From NCBI GenBank assembly GCA_023386955.1, contig JAEWIS010000058.1:17598-81597 (forward strand): DNA of 64,000 bases. The letters are read 5' to 3'. Below the pieces are notes generated by a model that did not search any database, was not told where the DNA came from, and saw only the letters and a program-made list of their open reading frames with translations. Of the stretch, positions 17,836 to 26,560 are shown piece by piece. The position numbers and the translations under genes were made by a program. Source of the DNA: Bacillota bacterium (lineage in GTDB: Bacteria; Bacillota; Bacilli; Paenibacillales; NBRC-103111). The first letter of the stretch is position 1, and each line of letters opens with the position of its first letter.

Positions 17836-19701
17836 ATGCGGAAGTTGAACACGCTGTATATGCGGCTGTTTCTGTTGATTCTCTCCTGTATGCTGGTGCT
17901 GATTCTGGTGTTCAGCATGGCCTATTACCATAAGCTGACGGGCATCATTCACAGCCAGACCCGGGAGATGGCGGAGAAGAATATCTCCCAGACCGTGGAT
18001 CTGTTCGATCTCCTGCTGAAGGGGTATGACAGCATCACCAAGTCCCTTAACAGCAATTACGAGATGCTCCGGCTGATGAAGGAGCGGGACAGCGATCCCG
18101 CCGTCAAGGTGATCAATGACCGGACCATCACCAATAACATCGGCGCCATCTATTATTCCCGGGACGATATCGCCGCCATCTACATCATTACCAACGGCGG
18201 AGTGATGTACAATTACGAGCGGAAATTCGCCGGAGTAGTGGATGCCAACTACGCCCATAAGGAGTGGTACAGGAAGCTGAAGGCCTCCGCCGGGGAAATG
18301 GTCTGGCTGGGGCTGTACCGCGGCTCCGTCATGAACGAGCTCCAACAGGAGGAGCCGGTGTTTGTGTTCGGCCGTCAGCTGTACGATCTGACGGACCACC
18401 GTTCGGTGGGCATCGTTATGTTCGAGACGTATCCCCAAGCCATTATGTCCGCCTTGTCCAATGCCTCCATCAGCTCTAACAGCAAGGTGTACATTACCGA
18501 CAAGGACAAACGGATCATCGCCTCCACCAAAATGGATGCCTCTTGGGCCATGTCCTCCGATGAGCTAGCCACAGGGCCGGTGCTGGACCCGGACACCATC
18601 TCCGCCAGGGATAACCTGGTTGTCTCCGCGCAGCCGCGGATGGCGGACTGGAGCGTCATCAGCATGACGCCGCGTTCGGATATCAGCGCCCGGATCGACC
18701 AGACCCGGCAGTACCTCATTGCCGTCATTGCGGCGCTGGTGGTGCTGTCCACGGCCATCGCTACTGTAATTTCCCGCACCCTGTCCTCGCCCCTGCGCCT
18801 TCTCGTCCGGGAGATGCGGCGGGTGGAAACGGGGGACTTTCACGGTTCGGTGAATGTCCGCTCCTTTGATGAAATCAACTACCTGGTCACCTCATTCAAC
18901 CGGATGGTGAACCGGATGGACGAGCTGATCGAGCGGATTACCTTAGCCTCCGTCAGTGAAAAAAACGCCGAGCTGGCCGCCCTGCAATCCCAGGTGAATC
19001 CCCATTTTCTGTACAATACGCTGGATATGATCTATTGGATGCTGGACGAACGGGGCAGTGAAAAGCTGGGCCGGGTGATACTCTCCCTCTCCCAGATGTT
19101 CCGCTACAGCAGCGACTGGGAGGAAGCGTCCAAAACCACTCTGCGCCATGAATTGGAGCAGATGAAGCATTACATGACCATTATTGAAAGCAGGCTGGCG
19201 GGGCGGGTGAGCACGGAGATTAACATCGGGGAGGAGTGGCTCGGCACCCTTATTCCCAAGATGACCCTTCAGCCTATCTTCGAAAATGCAGTGAAGTCCG
19301 GACTGGAGCCCAAAGCCGGGCCCGGAGTCATCCGGGTTTATACCCGGACGACAGAGCGGGAGCTGCAGATTGTAGTGGAGGATGACGGAGTCGGTATGGA
19401 TGAAGGTACCCTGGACCGGCTGCGGGAGGCCTTGCATGTGGACGGTGCGGCTGGAGGCGGCAGAACGCTGCGGGACTCCCGTCCGGATCTGGAGCTGGAC
19501 GGCGTGACGGCCGTGCTTCCAGCCGCAGCCCGCCGTAAGGGCATCGGCCTGCCGAATGTCCATCGGCGGCTGGTTTTGCAGCATGGGGAAGACTACGGGC
19601 TTCGCATAAACAGCGTTCAAGGACAAGGCACAACAGTAACCATTGCTCTGCCTATTCCGACGGTAAGGAGGGAAGCCCATGGAACTGCTCATCGTGGATG
19701 A
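17836..19701 (+). CDS. YesM-type sensor histidine kinase
   Basis: 621 residues. Membrane segments near 8-30 and 290-312 flank an extracytoplasmic sensor; HAMP (SRTLSSPLRLLVREMRRVETGDFHGSV), His_kinase domain with phospho-acceptor His390 in QVNPHFLYNTLDMIYWML, and HATPase_c with VEDDGVGMDEG and GIGLPNVHRRL. Between those two ATP-site motifs is an unusually long ~45-residue insert (LREALHVDGAAGGGRTLRDS...). ATG 17836 follows GGAGG. The gene is 122 nt downstream of the permease and overlaps the response regulator by 23 nt. It probably senses the sugar or the loaded lipoprotein. Confidence 0.93.
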   Translation: MRKLNTLYMRLFLLILSCMLVLILVFSMAYYHKLTGIIHSQTREMAEKNISQTVDLFDLLLKGYDSITKSLNSNYEMLRLMKERDSDPAVKVINDRTITNNIGAIYYSRDDIAAIYIITNGGVMYNYERKFAGVVDANYAHKEWYRKLKASAGEMVWLGLYRGSVMNELQQEEPVFVFGRQLYDLTDHRSVGIVMFETYPQAIMSALSNASISSNSKVYITDKDKRIIASTKMDASWAMSSDELATGPVLDPDTISARDNLVVSAQPRMADWSVISMTPRSDISARIDQTRQYLIAVIAALVVLSTAIATVISRTLSSPLRLLVREMRRVETGDFHGSVNVRSFDEINYLVTSFNRMVNRMDELIERITLASVSEKNAELAALQSQVNPHFLYNTLDMIYWMLDERGSEKLGRVILSLSQMFRYSSDWEEASKTTLRHELEQMKHYMTIIESRLAGRVSTEINIGEEWLGTLIPKMTLQPIFENAVKSGLEPKAGPGVIRVYTRTTERELQIVVEDDGVGMDEGTLDRLREALHVDGAAGGGRTLRDSRPDLELDGVTAVLPAAARRKGIGLPNVHRRLVLQHGEDYGLRINSVQGQGTTVTIALPIPTVRREAHGTAHRG

Positions 19702-20854
19702 CGAAGCGGTAATCCGCGACGGCATCAAACGCACACTGGCGCATCATTTTCCCGAATACCGCATTCATCTGGCTGCAGGGCCGGGGGAAGCAGCGGTTAT
19801 GCTCCGCGAGTTCCCTATTCAAGCGGTGCTGACGGATATTCTGATGCCGGGTATGACGGGGCTGGAGCTGATGGCCCTCTCCAAGAAAACCCATCCCCAC
19901 GTGAAGTGGGTGGTGATTTCCGCTTATTCCGAATTCAGCTATGCCCAGGAGGCGGTCCGGCTGGGAGCCAAGGATTATCTCCTGAAGCCCATCGGCAAGG
20001 ATGCCCTGGTGCGGATGGTGGAGCAGCTGGGGGAGGAGGTGGACCGGGAGCTGGAGCAGACCCAGGAGGCGTTTTTGCTGAAGCAAAACCAGCGATTCCT
20101 GAGAGAGGCGGTCTTCCAGCGGTGGGCCTCGGGCTTCGACATCGGCGGGCTGGACATCCGGCCCTTCGTGGAATCGTACCCTTCCTTCCATCTGATTATG
20201 GTGCGGATGGACAGCAGCCAAAGCGTACGGCTGGAGCATTTCATCGTGGAGAATGTGCTGGGTGAGCTGATCAACCGGTTGGGCAGCGGCTTCGTGACCA
20301 TCCATGACAGTATGAGCCTTTTGGCCATTGTGCAATTTCCCGAGGCAGGCGGTCTGGAGGAGCTTCTGGAGGAACTGAGGCGGCATCTGGCCAAATACCT
20401 GAGGATTCCCTTCCAGATTCTCCATACGGCGGAGCTGAAGGACTTCAATGCCGTGCCCGGCGAGGTTCAGCGGATGCGCCAGGCCTCCGCCACCCAGTCC
20501 TATACCGCCGTGGAAGGGGGAAGCGACCGGGCGGTGGAGGTGGGCCTCCAGTATATCCAGGCCCGGTTCCATGAGGATTTGTCCCTGGAGAAGGTAGCCT
20601 CTGTGGTCTACCTGAACCCGGTTTACTTCAGCCAGCTGTTCAAGCAAAAAACAGGCAGCGGCTTCAAGGAATATATCATCACGCTGCGGCTGGAGCAGGC
20701 CAAACGGATGCTGTTGGACCCGAAGCTCAAGCTGGCGGAAATTTCCGAGCGGGTAGGCTACCAGGACATGCGCCATTTCACCCAGCAGTTCCGCAAAAAA
20801 TTCGGCCAGACCCCCTCCCAGTACCGGGAGGCCTGCGCCCAGGGGGCGGAGTAA
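19679..20854 (+). CDS. YesN-type response regulator, AraC output
   Basis: 391 residues. Receiver domain 1-120 with Asp7/Asp8, phosphorylated Asp53 (VLTDILMPGM) and Lys103 (KDYLLKP); C-terminal AraC double helix-turn-helix (LEKVASVVYLNPVYFSQLFKQKTG; LAEISERVGYQDMRHFTQQFRKKFGQTPSQY). TAAGGAGGG precedes ATG 19679, inside the end of the kinase gene. Partner of the kinase and likely activator of the upstream ABC operon. The 218 bp after it hold no recognisable feature. Confidence 0.95.
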   Translation: MELLIVDDEAVIRDGIKRTLAHHFPEYRIHLAAGPGEAAVMLREFPIQAVLTDILMPGMTGLELMALSKKTHPHVKWVVISAYSEFSYAQEAVRLGAKDYLLKPIGKDALVRMVEQLGEEVDRELEQTQEAFLLKQNQRFLREAVFQRWASGFDIGGLDIRPFVESYPSFHLIMVRMDSSQSVRLEHFIVENVLGELINRLGSGFVTIHDSMSLLAIVQFPEAGGLEELLEELRRHLAKYLRIPFQILHTAELKDFNAVPGEVQRMRQASATQSYTAVEGGSDRAVEVGLQYIQARFHEDLSLEKVASVVYLNPVYFSQLFKQKTGSGFKEYIITLRLEQAKRMLLDPKLKLAEISERVGYQDMRHFTQQFRKKFGQTPSQYREACAQGAE

Positions 20855-21072
20855 TAAAGGATAAGGGGACGGTAAAGTAAATAAGAAGGAAAGGTTCTTT
20901 AAGATTGTAGAAACGCAGAATCCATATAAATTTCAATTTGTGATCTCGTTAAGATACGGTGCAGCCGAATTGATATGGTCGGTATGGAAGCATTCTGAGC
21001 TTACGGTTGGCGGGACATGGGGAATCATAAAAAGACAGCTGGATGGTCTTGAAAACGGTTTTGAATCAACCG

Positions 21073-22791
21073 CTACCCGGCATCTGACGATGATGCCGGC
21101 TCCTCCAGGCTCCACAGCTCCCGGAAGTAGGGGCTGCCTGCCATCAGGGATTCGAAGCTCCCGATTTCGGCAATTTCTCCGTTACGGACCAGAATAATGG
21201 TATCCACATGCCGGATGGAGCGGAGGCGGTGGGTGACGATGACCAGGGTTTTGCCTGCAAGCTGGTTCAGGATGGTGTCCATCAGGCTTTTTTCTGTTTT
21301 GTTGTCCAAGGCAGAGACGGGTTCGTCCAGAATAACCAGATTCCGCTGTTGGGCTAGCACTCTGGCAAAGGCCAGCCGCTGCTTTTCGCCCCCGGACAGC
21401 TTCATGCCTTTTTCTCCGATCTTAGTTTCCAGCCCCTCCGGCAAAGCCAGCACCTTCTCCAAAAGCTGCACCTGCTCCAACATGCGGTAAATCTCCTCAT
21501 CGGGCCGCTCTTCATCGAACAGGATATTTTCCCGGATACAGGTGTCGAATACCGGAGCCTCCTGGGAGATGTACGACAGATGGCGGTACAGACTGTCCAG
21601 CTTCAGGCTGTCAATGTCGGTCCCATCCACCAGAATGTGCCCGGAGGATTTCTTCAGGAGTCCCAGCATCAGCTTGATGATGGTGGATTTGCCGCTGCCG
21701 CTGGCTCCGATAATCGCGGTAGAGCAGCCGGGTTCGATGGAGAACGTCACATGGTTCAGAACCCCGCGGCCCTCATAACCGAAGGAGACATCCTGAAAAT
21801 CCACTTTTCCCCGCAGAAGATCCACTTCTTTTCCCACATGCAAATTGACGTCCTCCGGCCCGTTCAAAGTTTCCTCAAACCTCCGGTAAGCCACTGCGTC
21901 CAGCTTGTATTCCACATAAAGCACGTTGAAGATGGCAATGGGCGAATAAATTTGATCCACAAACATGATCATGGCTGCAAGAGTGCCGATGGAGGAATGG
22001 CCGGCCAGCAAACTGCGGGCGCCGTACACCAGAACGGCCAGCTTGATCATAATAACCAGCAGGGCAAACAGGGCAAAAAAAGCTTCGTGGATCATTCTGA
22101 TCCGGACGCTGTTCCTGACGATTTCCCCCGCAGTAGCCTGGAGCAGCTCCAGCTCTTTTTTGTATCTCCTATTCAGCCGGAATACAGCCAGCTCCATAAA
22201 TCCCCTGACGGACAAGGCGGACATTTTCTCCTGGTTGGCCAGAAGCTTGGACTTGATCCGGTACAGCCTGCCCAGCAGTAGCTGGCTGAGCAGGAAAACA
22301 GCCAGATAGCCGATGCCGATGACCAGCATAAGTTGTGGATTATAGAGACTGATGAAAAACAGGCTGAACAGCAAACCGGGCAGCAGCTCATGGAGAATGC
22401 GCAGAAAAAAGGAATGAAGGATGTTTTTCCCCGCATGCGCGCCATTGTCGATGAGCTTGATTAAATCTCCGGTGCCGGTGTTTTGGTAAGCGGCATAGTC
22501 CATTCCGGACACTTTGCCAAGCGCCATCACCTTCAGCTGTTCGGAAATGCCTGTTGAAAGAACAGTATGGGGATATTCCTGCAGATAATGGAGCAGAGTT
22601 GCCCCGATCAGCATGGCGCCGTACAGGAAAAGTAGAGTAAAACCATCCCGCAGTCCAGTGGCTTGGGCGATATGGTCCAGCAGCTTTTGGAACACACGGA
22701 TTCCTGCCGTGCCCAAAAACTGGGCGGTGACTCCCATGAGGATATAAATGAATATGGTCCATTTGTACATGAGCATTGCTTTTTTTAACAT
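21073..22791 (-). CDS. ABC exporter, fused membrane and ATPase domains
   Basis: 572-residue half-transporter that should work as a dimer. Six membrane segments occupy 1-300 and the nucleotide-binding domain 325-560: Walker A GASGSGKST (362-370), signature LSGGEKQRLA, Walker B NLVILDEP, H-loop VIVTHRLRS. Closest in style to MsbA/BmrA-like multidrug exporters; substrate unknown. GGGAGG precedes ATG 22791. Its long leader contains a short peptide reading frame and an intrinsic terminator (22811-22991), so expression is probably set by attenuation. The gene stands alone on the minus strand. Confidence 0.92.
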   Translation of the reverse strand: MLKKAMLMYKWTIFIYILMGVTAQFLGTAGIRVFQKLLDHIAQATGLRDGFTLLFLYGAMLIGATLLHYLQEYPHTVLSTGISEQLKVMALGKVSGMDYAAYQNTGTGDLIKLIDNGAHAGKNILHSFFLRILHELLPGLLFSLFFISLYNPQLMLVIGIGYLAVFLLSQLLLGRLYRIKSKLLANQEKMSALSVRGFMELAVFRLNRRYKKELELLQATAGEIVRNSVRIRMIHEAFFALFALLVIMIKLAVLVYGARSLLAGHSSIGTLAAMIMFVDQIYSPIAIFNVLYVEYKLDAVAYRRFEETLNGPEDVNLHVGKEVDLLRGKVDFQDVSFGYEGRGVLNHVTFSIEPGCSTAIIGASGSGKSTIIKLMLGLLKKSSGHILVDGTDIDSLKLDSLYRHLSYISQEAPVFDTCIRENILFDEERPDEEIYRMLEQVQLLEKVLALPEGLETKIGEKGMKLSGGEKQRLAFARVLAQQRNLVILDEPVSALDNKTEKSLMDTILNQLAGKTLVIVTHRLRSIRHVDTIILVRNGEIAEIGSFESLMAGSPYFRELWSLEEPASSSDAG

Positions 22792-22810
22792 ACAGATTAA
22801 GCCTCCCGGA

Positions 22811-22853
22811 GAAAAAATAAAGAGCCCAAAGACAACGGGTGTCTTCAGGCTCT
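22811..22853 (-). terminator. Attenuator terminator before the ABC exporter
   Basis: On the minus strand AGAGCC-TG-AAGAC pairs with GTCTT-TG-GGCTCT around ACCCGTT, followed by TTATTTTTTC. It lies 20 nt before the exporter start codon and so must be read through for expression. Confidence 0.75.
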
Positions 22854-22961
22854 AAGAGCGGACCTGTTTCCAACACCGTTCCAGGTAATTCGTTTTCGTT
22901 TGGCCAAAAAAGGGCAGATCTCTCCCTTGGCAGCCGGTACGCGTTTTGCCCGGCCCGAAAA

Positions 22962-22991
22962 CTACCTACCTCGAACAGTTCGGATCAACAT
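22962..22991 (-). CDS. Candidate regulatory leader peptide MLIRTVRGR
   Basis: A nine-codon frame on the minus strand, ATG TTG ATC CGA ACT GTT CGA GGT AGG TAG, has AGAGGTGA 6 nt before its ATG. It lies about 110 nt before the terminator of the ABC exporter leader. An in-frame ATG at 23012 would give a 16-residue version but has no ribosome site. Short translated peptides upstream of a terminator are the known control of antibiotic-responsive exporters such as Bacillus BmrB-BmrCD; here the role is inferred from layout only. The promoter may be TATAAT (minus strand, about 23025) with a weak -35. Confidence 0.45.
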   Translation of the reverse strand: MLIRTVRGR

Positions 22992-23100
22992 CCGCTCACC
23001 TCTTTTTCTCATGGATGTGTTTATTATAAGGGGAAAAAAGCTTATGTGTATAGATAGGAGTTGATATATTTGGAAAAATGTCTTCAGCCCCTCTTGCGTT

Positions 23101-23120
23101 TAATACGAAACCGTAGTAAT
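23101..23120 (+). promoter_or_regulatory. MarR operator in the marR promoter
   Basis: TACGAAACCGTA (palindrome TACG-n4-CGTA) lies in the 17-bp spacer between TTGCGT (-35) and TAATCT (-10). The same sequence recurs at 23714-23725 before the ArsA-like gene, so it is a likely site for the MarR protein. Confidence 0.55.
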
Positions 23121-23161
23121 CTAAAGGCAGATGGTGATTATGCAAGAGGAGTTTCGGGAAA

Positions 23162-23638
23162 ATGGATGAATTGTTCGAGTTACTTGTGAAGCATGGTCTG
23201 AAGCCATTGACACTGGTGCCGGAGTGGGAGGGGCTGGAGCAGAGGCTGAACCGTTCCGAGCTGGCGGCGGTGGTGATGCTGCATCATCATGGGGAGATGA
23301 CCACCTCGGAGCTGGCCGCTTCCTTGGGTGTGCCGTTAAGCACCATGACTAGTCTGTCCAAACGGCTCACCGCCAAAAAGCTGTTCCGGCGGCTGCAGTC
23401 CGAGCAGGATCAGCGGATTATTCTCCTTCGGCTGACGGAGGAGGGCACGGAGCTGGCCCAAGCGGCCAGGGCGCTGTTGAACCAGTCGCTGTCCCGCATC
23501 GGGGAGGCGCTGACCGCAGAGGAGCTGCAGCAGCTTATCCGGCTGGTGCTGAAGGCGGCGAAGGCACTGCAGACCGCAGACGGGAACGGGCAGTCGGCGC
23601 AGAAGCCGGCCCTCCGGCAGATTGAGATTGGCGAATGA
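23162..23638 (+). CDS. MarR family transcriptional regulator
   Basis: 158 residues with a winged helix (LAAVVMLHHHGEMTTSELAASLGVPLSTMTSLSKRLTAKKLFRRLQSEQDQRIILLRLTEEG) and flanking dimer helices. ATG 23162 has AGAGGAG about 11 nt upstream. An operator-like palindrome sits in its promoter and in that of the next gene, 107 nt downstream, which suggests autoregulation and control of the ArsA-like operon. The effector is unknown; the C-terminal tail is Gln/Ala-rich and not conserved-looking. Confidence 0.92.
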   Translation: MDELFELLVKHGLKPLTLVPEWEGLEQRLNRSELAAVVMLHHHGEMTTSELAASLGVPLSTMTSLSKRLTAKKLFRRLQSEQDQRIILLRLTEEGTELAQAARALLNQSLSRIGEALTAEELQQLIRLVLKAAKALQTADGNGQSAQKPALRQIEIGE

Positions 23639-23710
23639 AGCGAGGCTATTACGAAGTCAGAGGCCGTTACGAAATCAGATGACGCCGTAAGGCGTTTATC
23701 TTTGGCTTAA

Positions 23711-23730
23711 TATTACGAAATCGTATTAAT
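23711..23730 (+). promoter_or_regulatory. Second MarR operator, promoter of the ArsA-like gene
   Basis: TACGAAATCGTA at 23714-23725 lies between TTGGCT (-35) and TATTAA (-10). It is the same TACG-AAA(C/T)-CGTA palindrome as at 23101-23120. Half-sites ATTACGAAGTCAG and GTTACGAAATCAG occur between, at 23649-23680. Confidence 0.55.
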
Positions 23731-23744
23731 GGGAGGGTATTATC

Positions 23745-24929
23745 ATGCGGATTATTATTTATACCGGCAAAGGCGGCGTTGGCAAAACCAGCACGGCTGC
23801 AGCTACGGCGGTGCGGCTGGCGGCGGAGGGGCTTCGGACGCTGGTGGTGAGCACGGACGCGGCCCACAGTTTGTCGGATTCCTTCGATCTGCCGCTGGGC
23901 AGTGAGCCTGTACTGGTCAGTGACCGGCTGTGGGGCCAGGAAATCGACAGCCTCCGGGAAACGGAGAAGCATTGGGGTGCCGTGCAGGGCTGGCTTTCCA
24001 GGCTGATGACTTGGGCGGATGTGGACGATATCTCCTCGGAGGAAATGCTGGTGTTTCCCGGTCTGGAGGAGCTGTTTTGTCTTCTGGAGATTCTCCGAGC
24101 CGCATCGTCGGATGCGTATGACGCTATTGTGGTGGATTGTGCGCCAACAGGTGAAACCCTGCGGCTCTTAAGCTACCCCGACCTGCTGGACTGGTGGCTG
24201 GAGAAAATCTTTCCCCATGAGCGCCGGCTGCTAAAGGTGGTGCGTCCTGTCGCCAAGCTGGTGGCCGGGGGCTTGGAGCTGCCGGATGACCGGGTGCTGG
24301 ATAGTGTGGGCCAGCTGGCGGATAAGCTGAAGGAGCTGCAAAAGCTGCTGACAGACCCTGATGTCACCTCCGTCCGGCTGGTGGTGAACCCGGAGAAGAT
24401 GGTCATCGCCGAAGCCAGGCGGGCGTTTACCTATCTGAATCTGTACGGCTTTCATACGGATGCCGTAATCGTGAACCGGGTGCTGCCCGAGGAAGCGGGA
24501 ACAGGGTACTGGGCAGGCTGGCTGGACATCCACCGTAAATACGAGGAGGAGATCGCCAGCTCCTTCCAGCCCCTGCCCATTCTGCGGATTCCGATGATGG
24601 CGGAGGAGGTTTGCGGGCTGTCCATGCTGAAGCGGCTGGGTGACGCCGCTTTTCACAGCTGTGCCGCTGGCGGGGTGCTGCACCGTGGCCTGACCCAGTT
24701 AATCCGCCGGGAGGGGGAAGGCTATGTGCTGGAGCTGACTCTTCCTTTTGTGGAAAAGGAGGAATTGAAGCTGAGCCAGCGGGGAGAGGAACTGACCGTG
24801 CAGGCCGGGCCGTACAAACGGAAGGTGCTTTTGCCCCGCGCGCTGATGGGAAGGCCAATTGTGTCGGCCCGTTTTGCCGGGAAGGCGCTGGTGATACAGT
24901 TTGGCAATTTGAATCCGGAGGGAGAATGA
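23745..24929 (+). CDS. ArsA/Get3-family ATPase
   Basis: 394 residues. Deviant Walker A GKGGVGKT (8-15, with the signature Lys9), DAAHSLSDSF switch I near 45, VDCAPTGETLRLL switch II/Walker B, and a C-terminal ~60-residue HSP20-like domain (LTLPFVEKEELKLSQRGEELTVQAG) found in many bacterial ArsA-like proteins. There is no ArsB, ArsC or ArsR and no Cys triad typical of arsenite binding, so arsenite export is doubtful; a role in handling membrane or other client proteins is an inference. Controlled with marR by a shared operator; the downstream small gene overlaps or abuts it. Confidence 0.9.
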   Translation: MRIIIYTGKGGVGKTSTAAATAVRLAAEGLRTLVVSTDAAHSLSDSFDLPLGSEPVLVSDRLWGQEIDSLRETEKHWGAVQGWLSRLMTWADVDDISSEEMLVFPGLEELFCLLEILRAASSDAYDAIVVDCAPTGETLRLLSYPDLLDWWLEKIFPHERRLLKVVRPVAKLVAGGLELPDDRVLDSVGQLADKLKELQKLLTDPDVTSVRLVVNPEKMVIAEARRAFTYLNLYGFHTDAVIVNRVLPEEAGTGYWAGWLDIHRKYEEEIASSFQPLPILRIPMMAEEVCGLSMLKRLGDAAFHSCAAGGVLHRGLTQLIRREGEGYVLELTLPFVEKEELKLSQRGEELTVQAGPYKRKVLLPRALMGRPIVSARFAGKALVIQFGNLNPEGE

Positions 24930-24931
24930 TC

Positions 24932-25168
24932 ATGGGTATGGACAAACAGGCAGTAGAAAAGGTATGGGATAACCTGGCGGTGCTGAAGGACAGTCTTGCG
25001 GATTTAACGGGTACGGGAGAAGCACGGAGGCATTTCGCCGCTTCACGCCGGGAGGCTCTTCTGGGTTTTTCGGCGCTTCTCGGGCGGGCAGCGGAATGCT
25101 GTGAGCCTGCCGGAACAGGGCAGAAGCAGGCTGCTCCAGTCAGCCGGTCCATTGACATCGAAGAATAG
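24932..25168 (+). CDS. Small hypothetical protein downstream of the ArsA-like ATPase
   Basis: 78 residues, starting MGMDKQAVEKVWDNL, largely helical and charged, without signal peptide or membrane segment. ATG 24932 has GGGAG 7 nt before it; an ATG at 24926 overlaps the ATPase stop (ATGA). It is followed by a strong terminator, so it is the last gene of the marR-ATPase unit. It may be a partner of the ATPase; no known family recognised. Confidence 0.65.
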   Translation: MGMDKQAVEKVWDNLAVLKDSLADLTGTGEARRHFAASRREALLGFSALLGRAAECCEPAGTGQKQAAPVSRSIDIEE

Positions 25169-25186
25169 GGAATGGGTTGAGGGTTT

Positions 25187-25217
25187 ACCGCAGCTGCAAT
25201 GGCTGCGGTTTTTTTAT
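25187..25217 (+). terminator. Terminator of the ArsA-like operon
   Basis: ACCGCAGC pairs with GGCTGCGGT around TGCAAT, followed by TTTTTTTATT. The rest of 25218-25495 is AT-rich near the end and holds no other feature I can name. Confidence 0.9.
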
Positions 25218-25495
25218 TGCGACAAGGGAAAGCTTTATGAAGAGGGGGATGGATTTTTTATACAGTGTCTTTTGCAAACGTGTGCGTTTTCTCGAGAGAA
25301 GGTGTATGATCGCTATATAGCCTGCCGCAAAACTGCTGGCAGCGATGCTTTTACGTAACCGGAATGATCAAATATATATAATTTTCAGCGCTTATGACAA
25401 GTATTTTTAAAGTTTTTTCTGCGCTATTATTCTAAAATGGATAGAGTGTGTTTAAAGGACCACCCGGTACAAGATTGAACGATGGGGGAATGGCG

Positions 25496-26560
25496 ATGAC
25501 GGCAACAAACGATTTTTTGCAAAGACTTCTGGAGGAAAACAGACCGGCCTTTGCCTATACGGCGGATACCGATTGGAAAATTTGGCGCAGCGGGCTGAAG
25601 GAACGTCTGGCTCGGAGACTGGGGCTTCACCCGGTGCAGGCCTACAGCCGGACAACCCCGGATGAACCGGTTTATGCAGGGGCTTCCTTCGCCCCTGACG
25701 AGCCGCCTGTTGTGCTGGAGCGGGTACAGTGTCAGGGATATGTGCGGGAACGGGTGGAATGGACCACCATGGACGGCATGCGGATGCCGGTTTATGTGCT
25801 GATTCCGGACGGCGTTACGGAACCCCGTCCGGGTGTTGTGGCCATTCACGGCCATGGCTACGGCAGCAGGGAAATTGTCGGACTGGAGCCGGACGGCGCT
25901 GAGCGTGGGGCTGAGCCCGGTTTGCATAAGGATTTTGCCGTGGCGCTGGTTAAACAGGGGTTTGTGGTGGCTGCGCCGGAGCTATTGGCTTTTGGTGACA
26001 GAAGGCTGCCGGAGGATATCGCTGCAGGCCCCAAACAAAGCTCCTGCGCCAGGATTTCAGCGCAGCTGATGCTGCTGGGCCGCAATATCGGGGGCGTCCG
26101 GGTGGCGGAGACTATGCAGACCGTAGGCTACCTGCTGTCACGTCCGGATGTGAAGGCCGGAGCCATCGGCTGTATGGGCATTTCCGGCGGCGGCCTGGTG
26201 GCGGCTTATACGGCTGCGCTGGATGAGCGTATCGGGGCAACCGTAGTCAGCGGCTATGCCAATACCTTCCAGGGCAGCATCCTGTCCCGGATGCATTGCC
26301 TGGACAATTACATTCCCGGCATCCTCCAGGATGCGGAAATGCCCGAGCTGATCGGCCTGATCGCCCCCCGCAGCCTGCTGGTGGAATCCGGTGATACAGA
26401 CCGGGTGTTCCCCCGGGAGGGCGCCATGAAGGCTATGGAAAAGCTGGCCATGATTTATGAAGCGGCCGGCGCGGAAGAGGAGCTTGCCGTGGATTATTTC
26501 ACCGGCGGGCATGAAATCAGCGGAGCGAAGGCATACCAGTGGCTTCGCCGGTTGGAATAG
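25496..26560 (+). CDS. Alpha/beta hydrolase (acetyl-esterase / dienelactone-hydrolase type)
   Basis: 354 residues with no signal peptide. Nucleophile elbow GCMGISGGGL (Ser230), an oxyanion segment GVVAIHGHGYGSREIVG near residue 110-125, and Asp and His candidates in ESGDTDRVFP and FTGGHEI near the C-terminus make a complete triad. The shape matches large cytoplasmic hydrolases of the Abhydrolase_7 group that often accompany plant-polysaccharide genes. ATG 25496 has GGGGGA 6 nt upstream. Substrate unknown; an ester-decorated pectin or xylan oligomer is plausible from its neighbours. Confidence 0.8.
   Translation: MTATNDFLQRLLEENRPAFAYTADTDWKIWRSGLKERLARRLGLHPVQAYSRTTPDEPVYAGASFAPDEPPVVLERVQCQGYVRERVEWTTMDGMRMPVYVLIPDGVTEPRPGVVAIHGHGYGSREIVGLEPDGAERGAEPGLHKDFAVALVKQGFVVAAPELLAFGDRRLPEDIAAGPKQSSCARISAQLMLLGRNIGGVRVAETMQTVGYLLSRPDVKAGAIGCMGISGGGLVAAYTAALDERIGATVVSGYANTFQGSILSRMHCLDNYIPGILQDAEMPELIGLIAPRSLLVESGDTDRVFPREGAMKAMEKLAMIYEAAGAEEELAVDYFTGGHEISGAKAYQWLRRLE

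Noticed and set aside
20940..21197. 85-codon plus-strand frame between the response regulator and the ABC exporter.
   Set aside because: No ribosome site or family features, and its end overlaps the exporter gene on the other strand.
22792..23040. Known riboswitch class in the ABC exporter leader (compared by eye with T-box, M-box, guanidine, SAM, lysine and cobalamin types).
   Set aside because: None of the class-specific conserved segments is present; a peptide-based attenuator fits better.
23745..24929. Arsenite-efflux ATPase of an ars operon.
   Set aside because: No ArsB, ArsC, ArsR or ArsD gene and no clear metalloid-binding Cys set; only the fold is supported.
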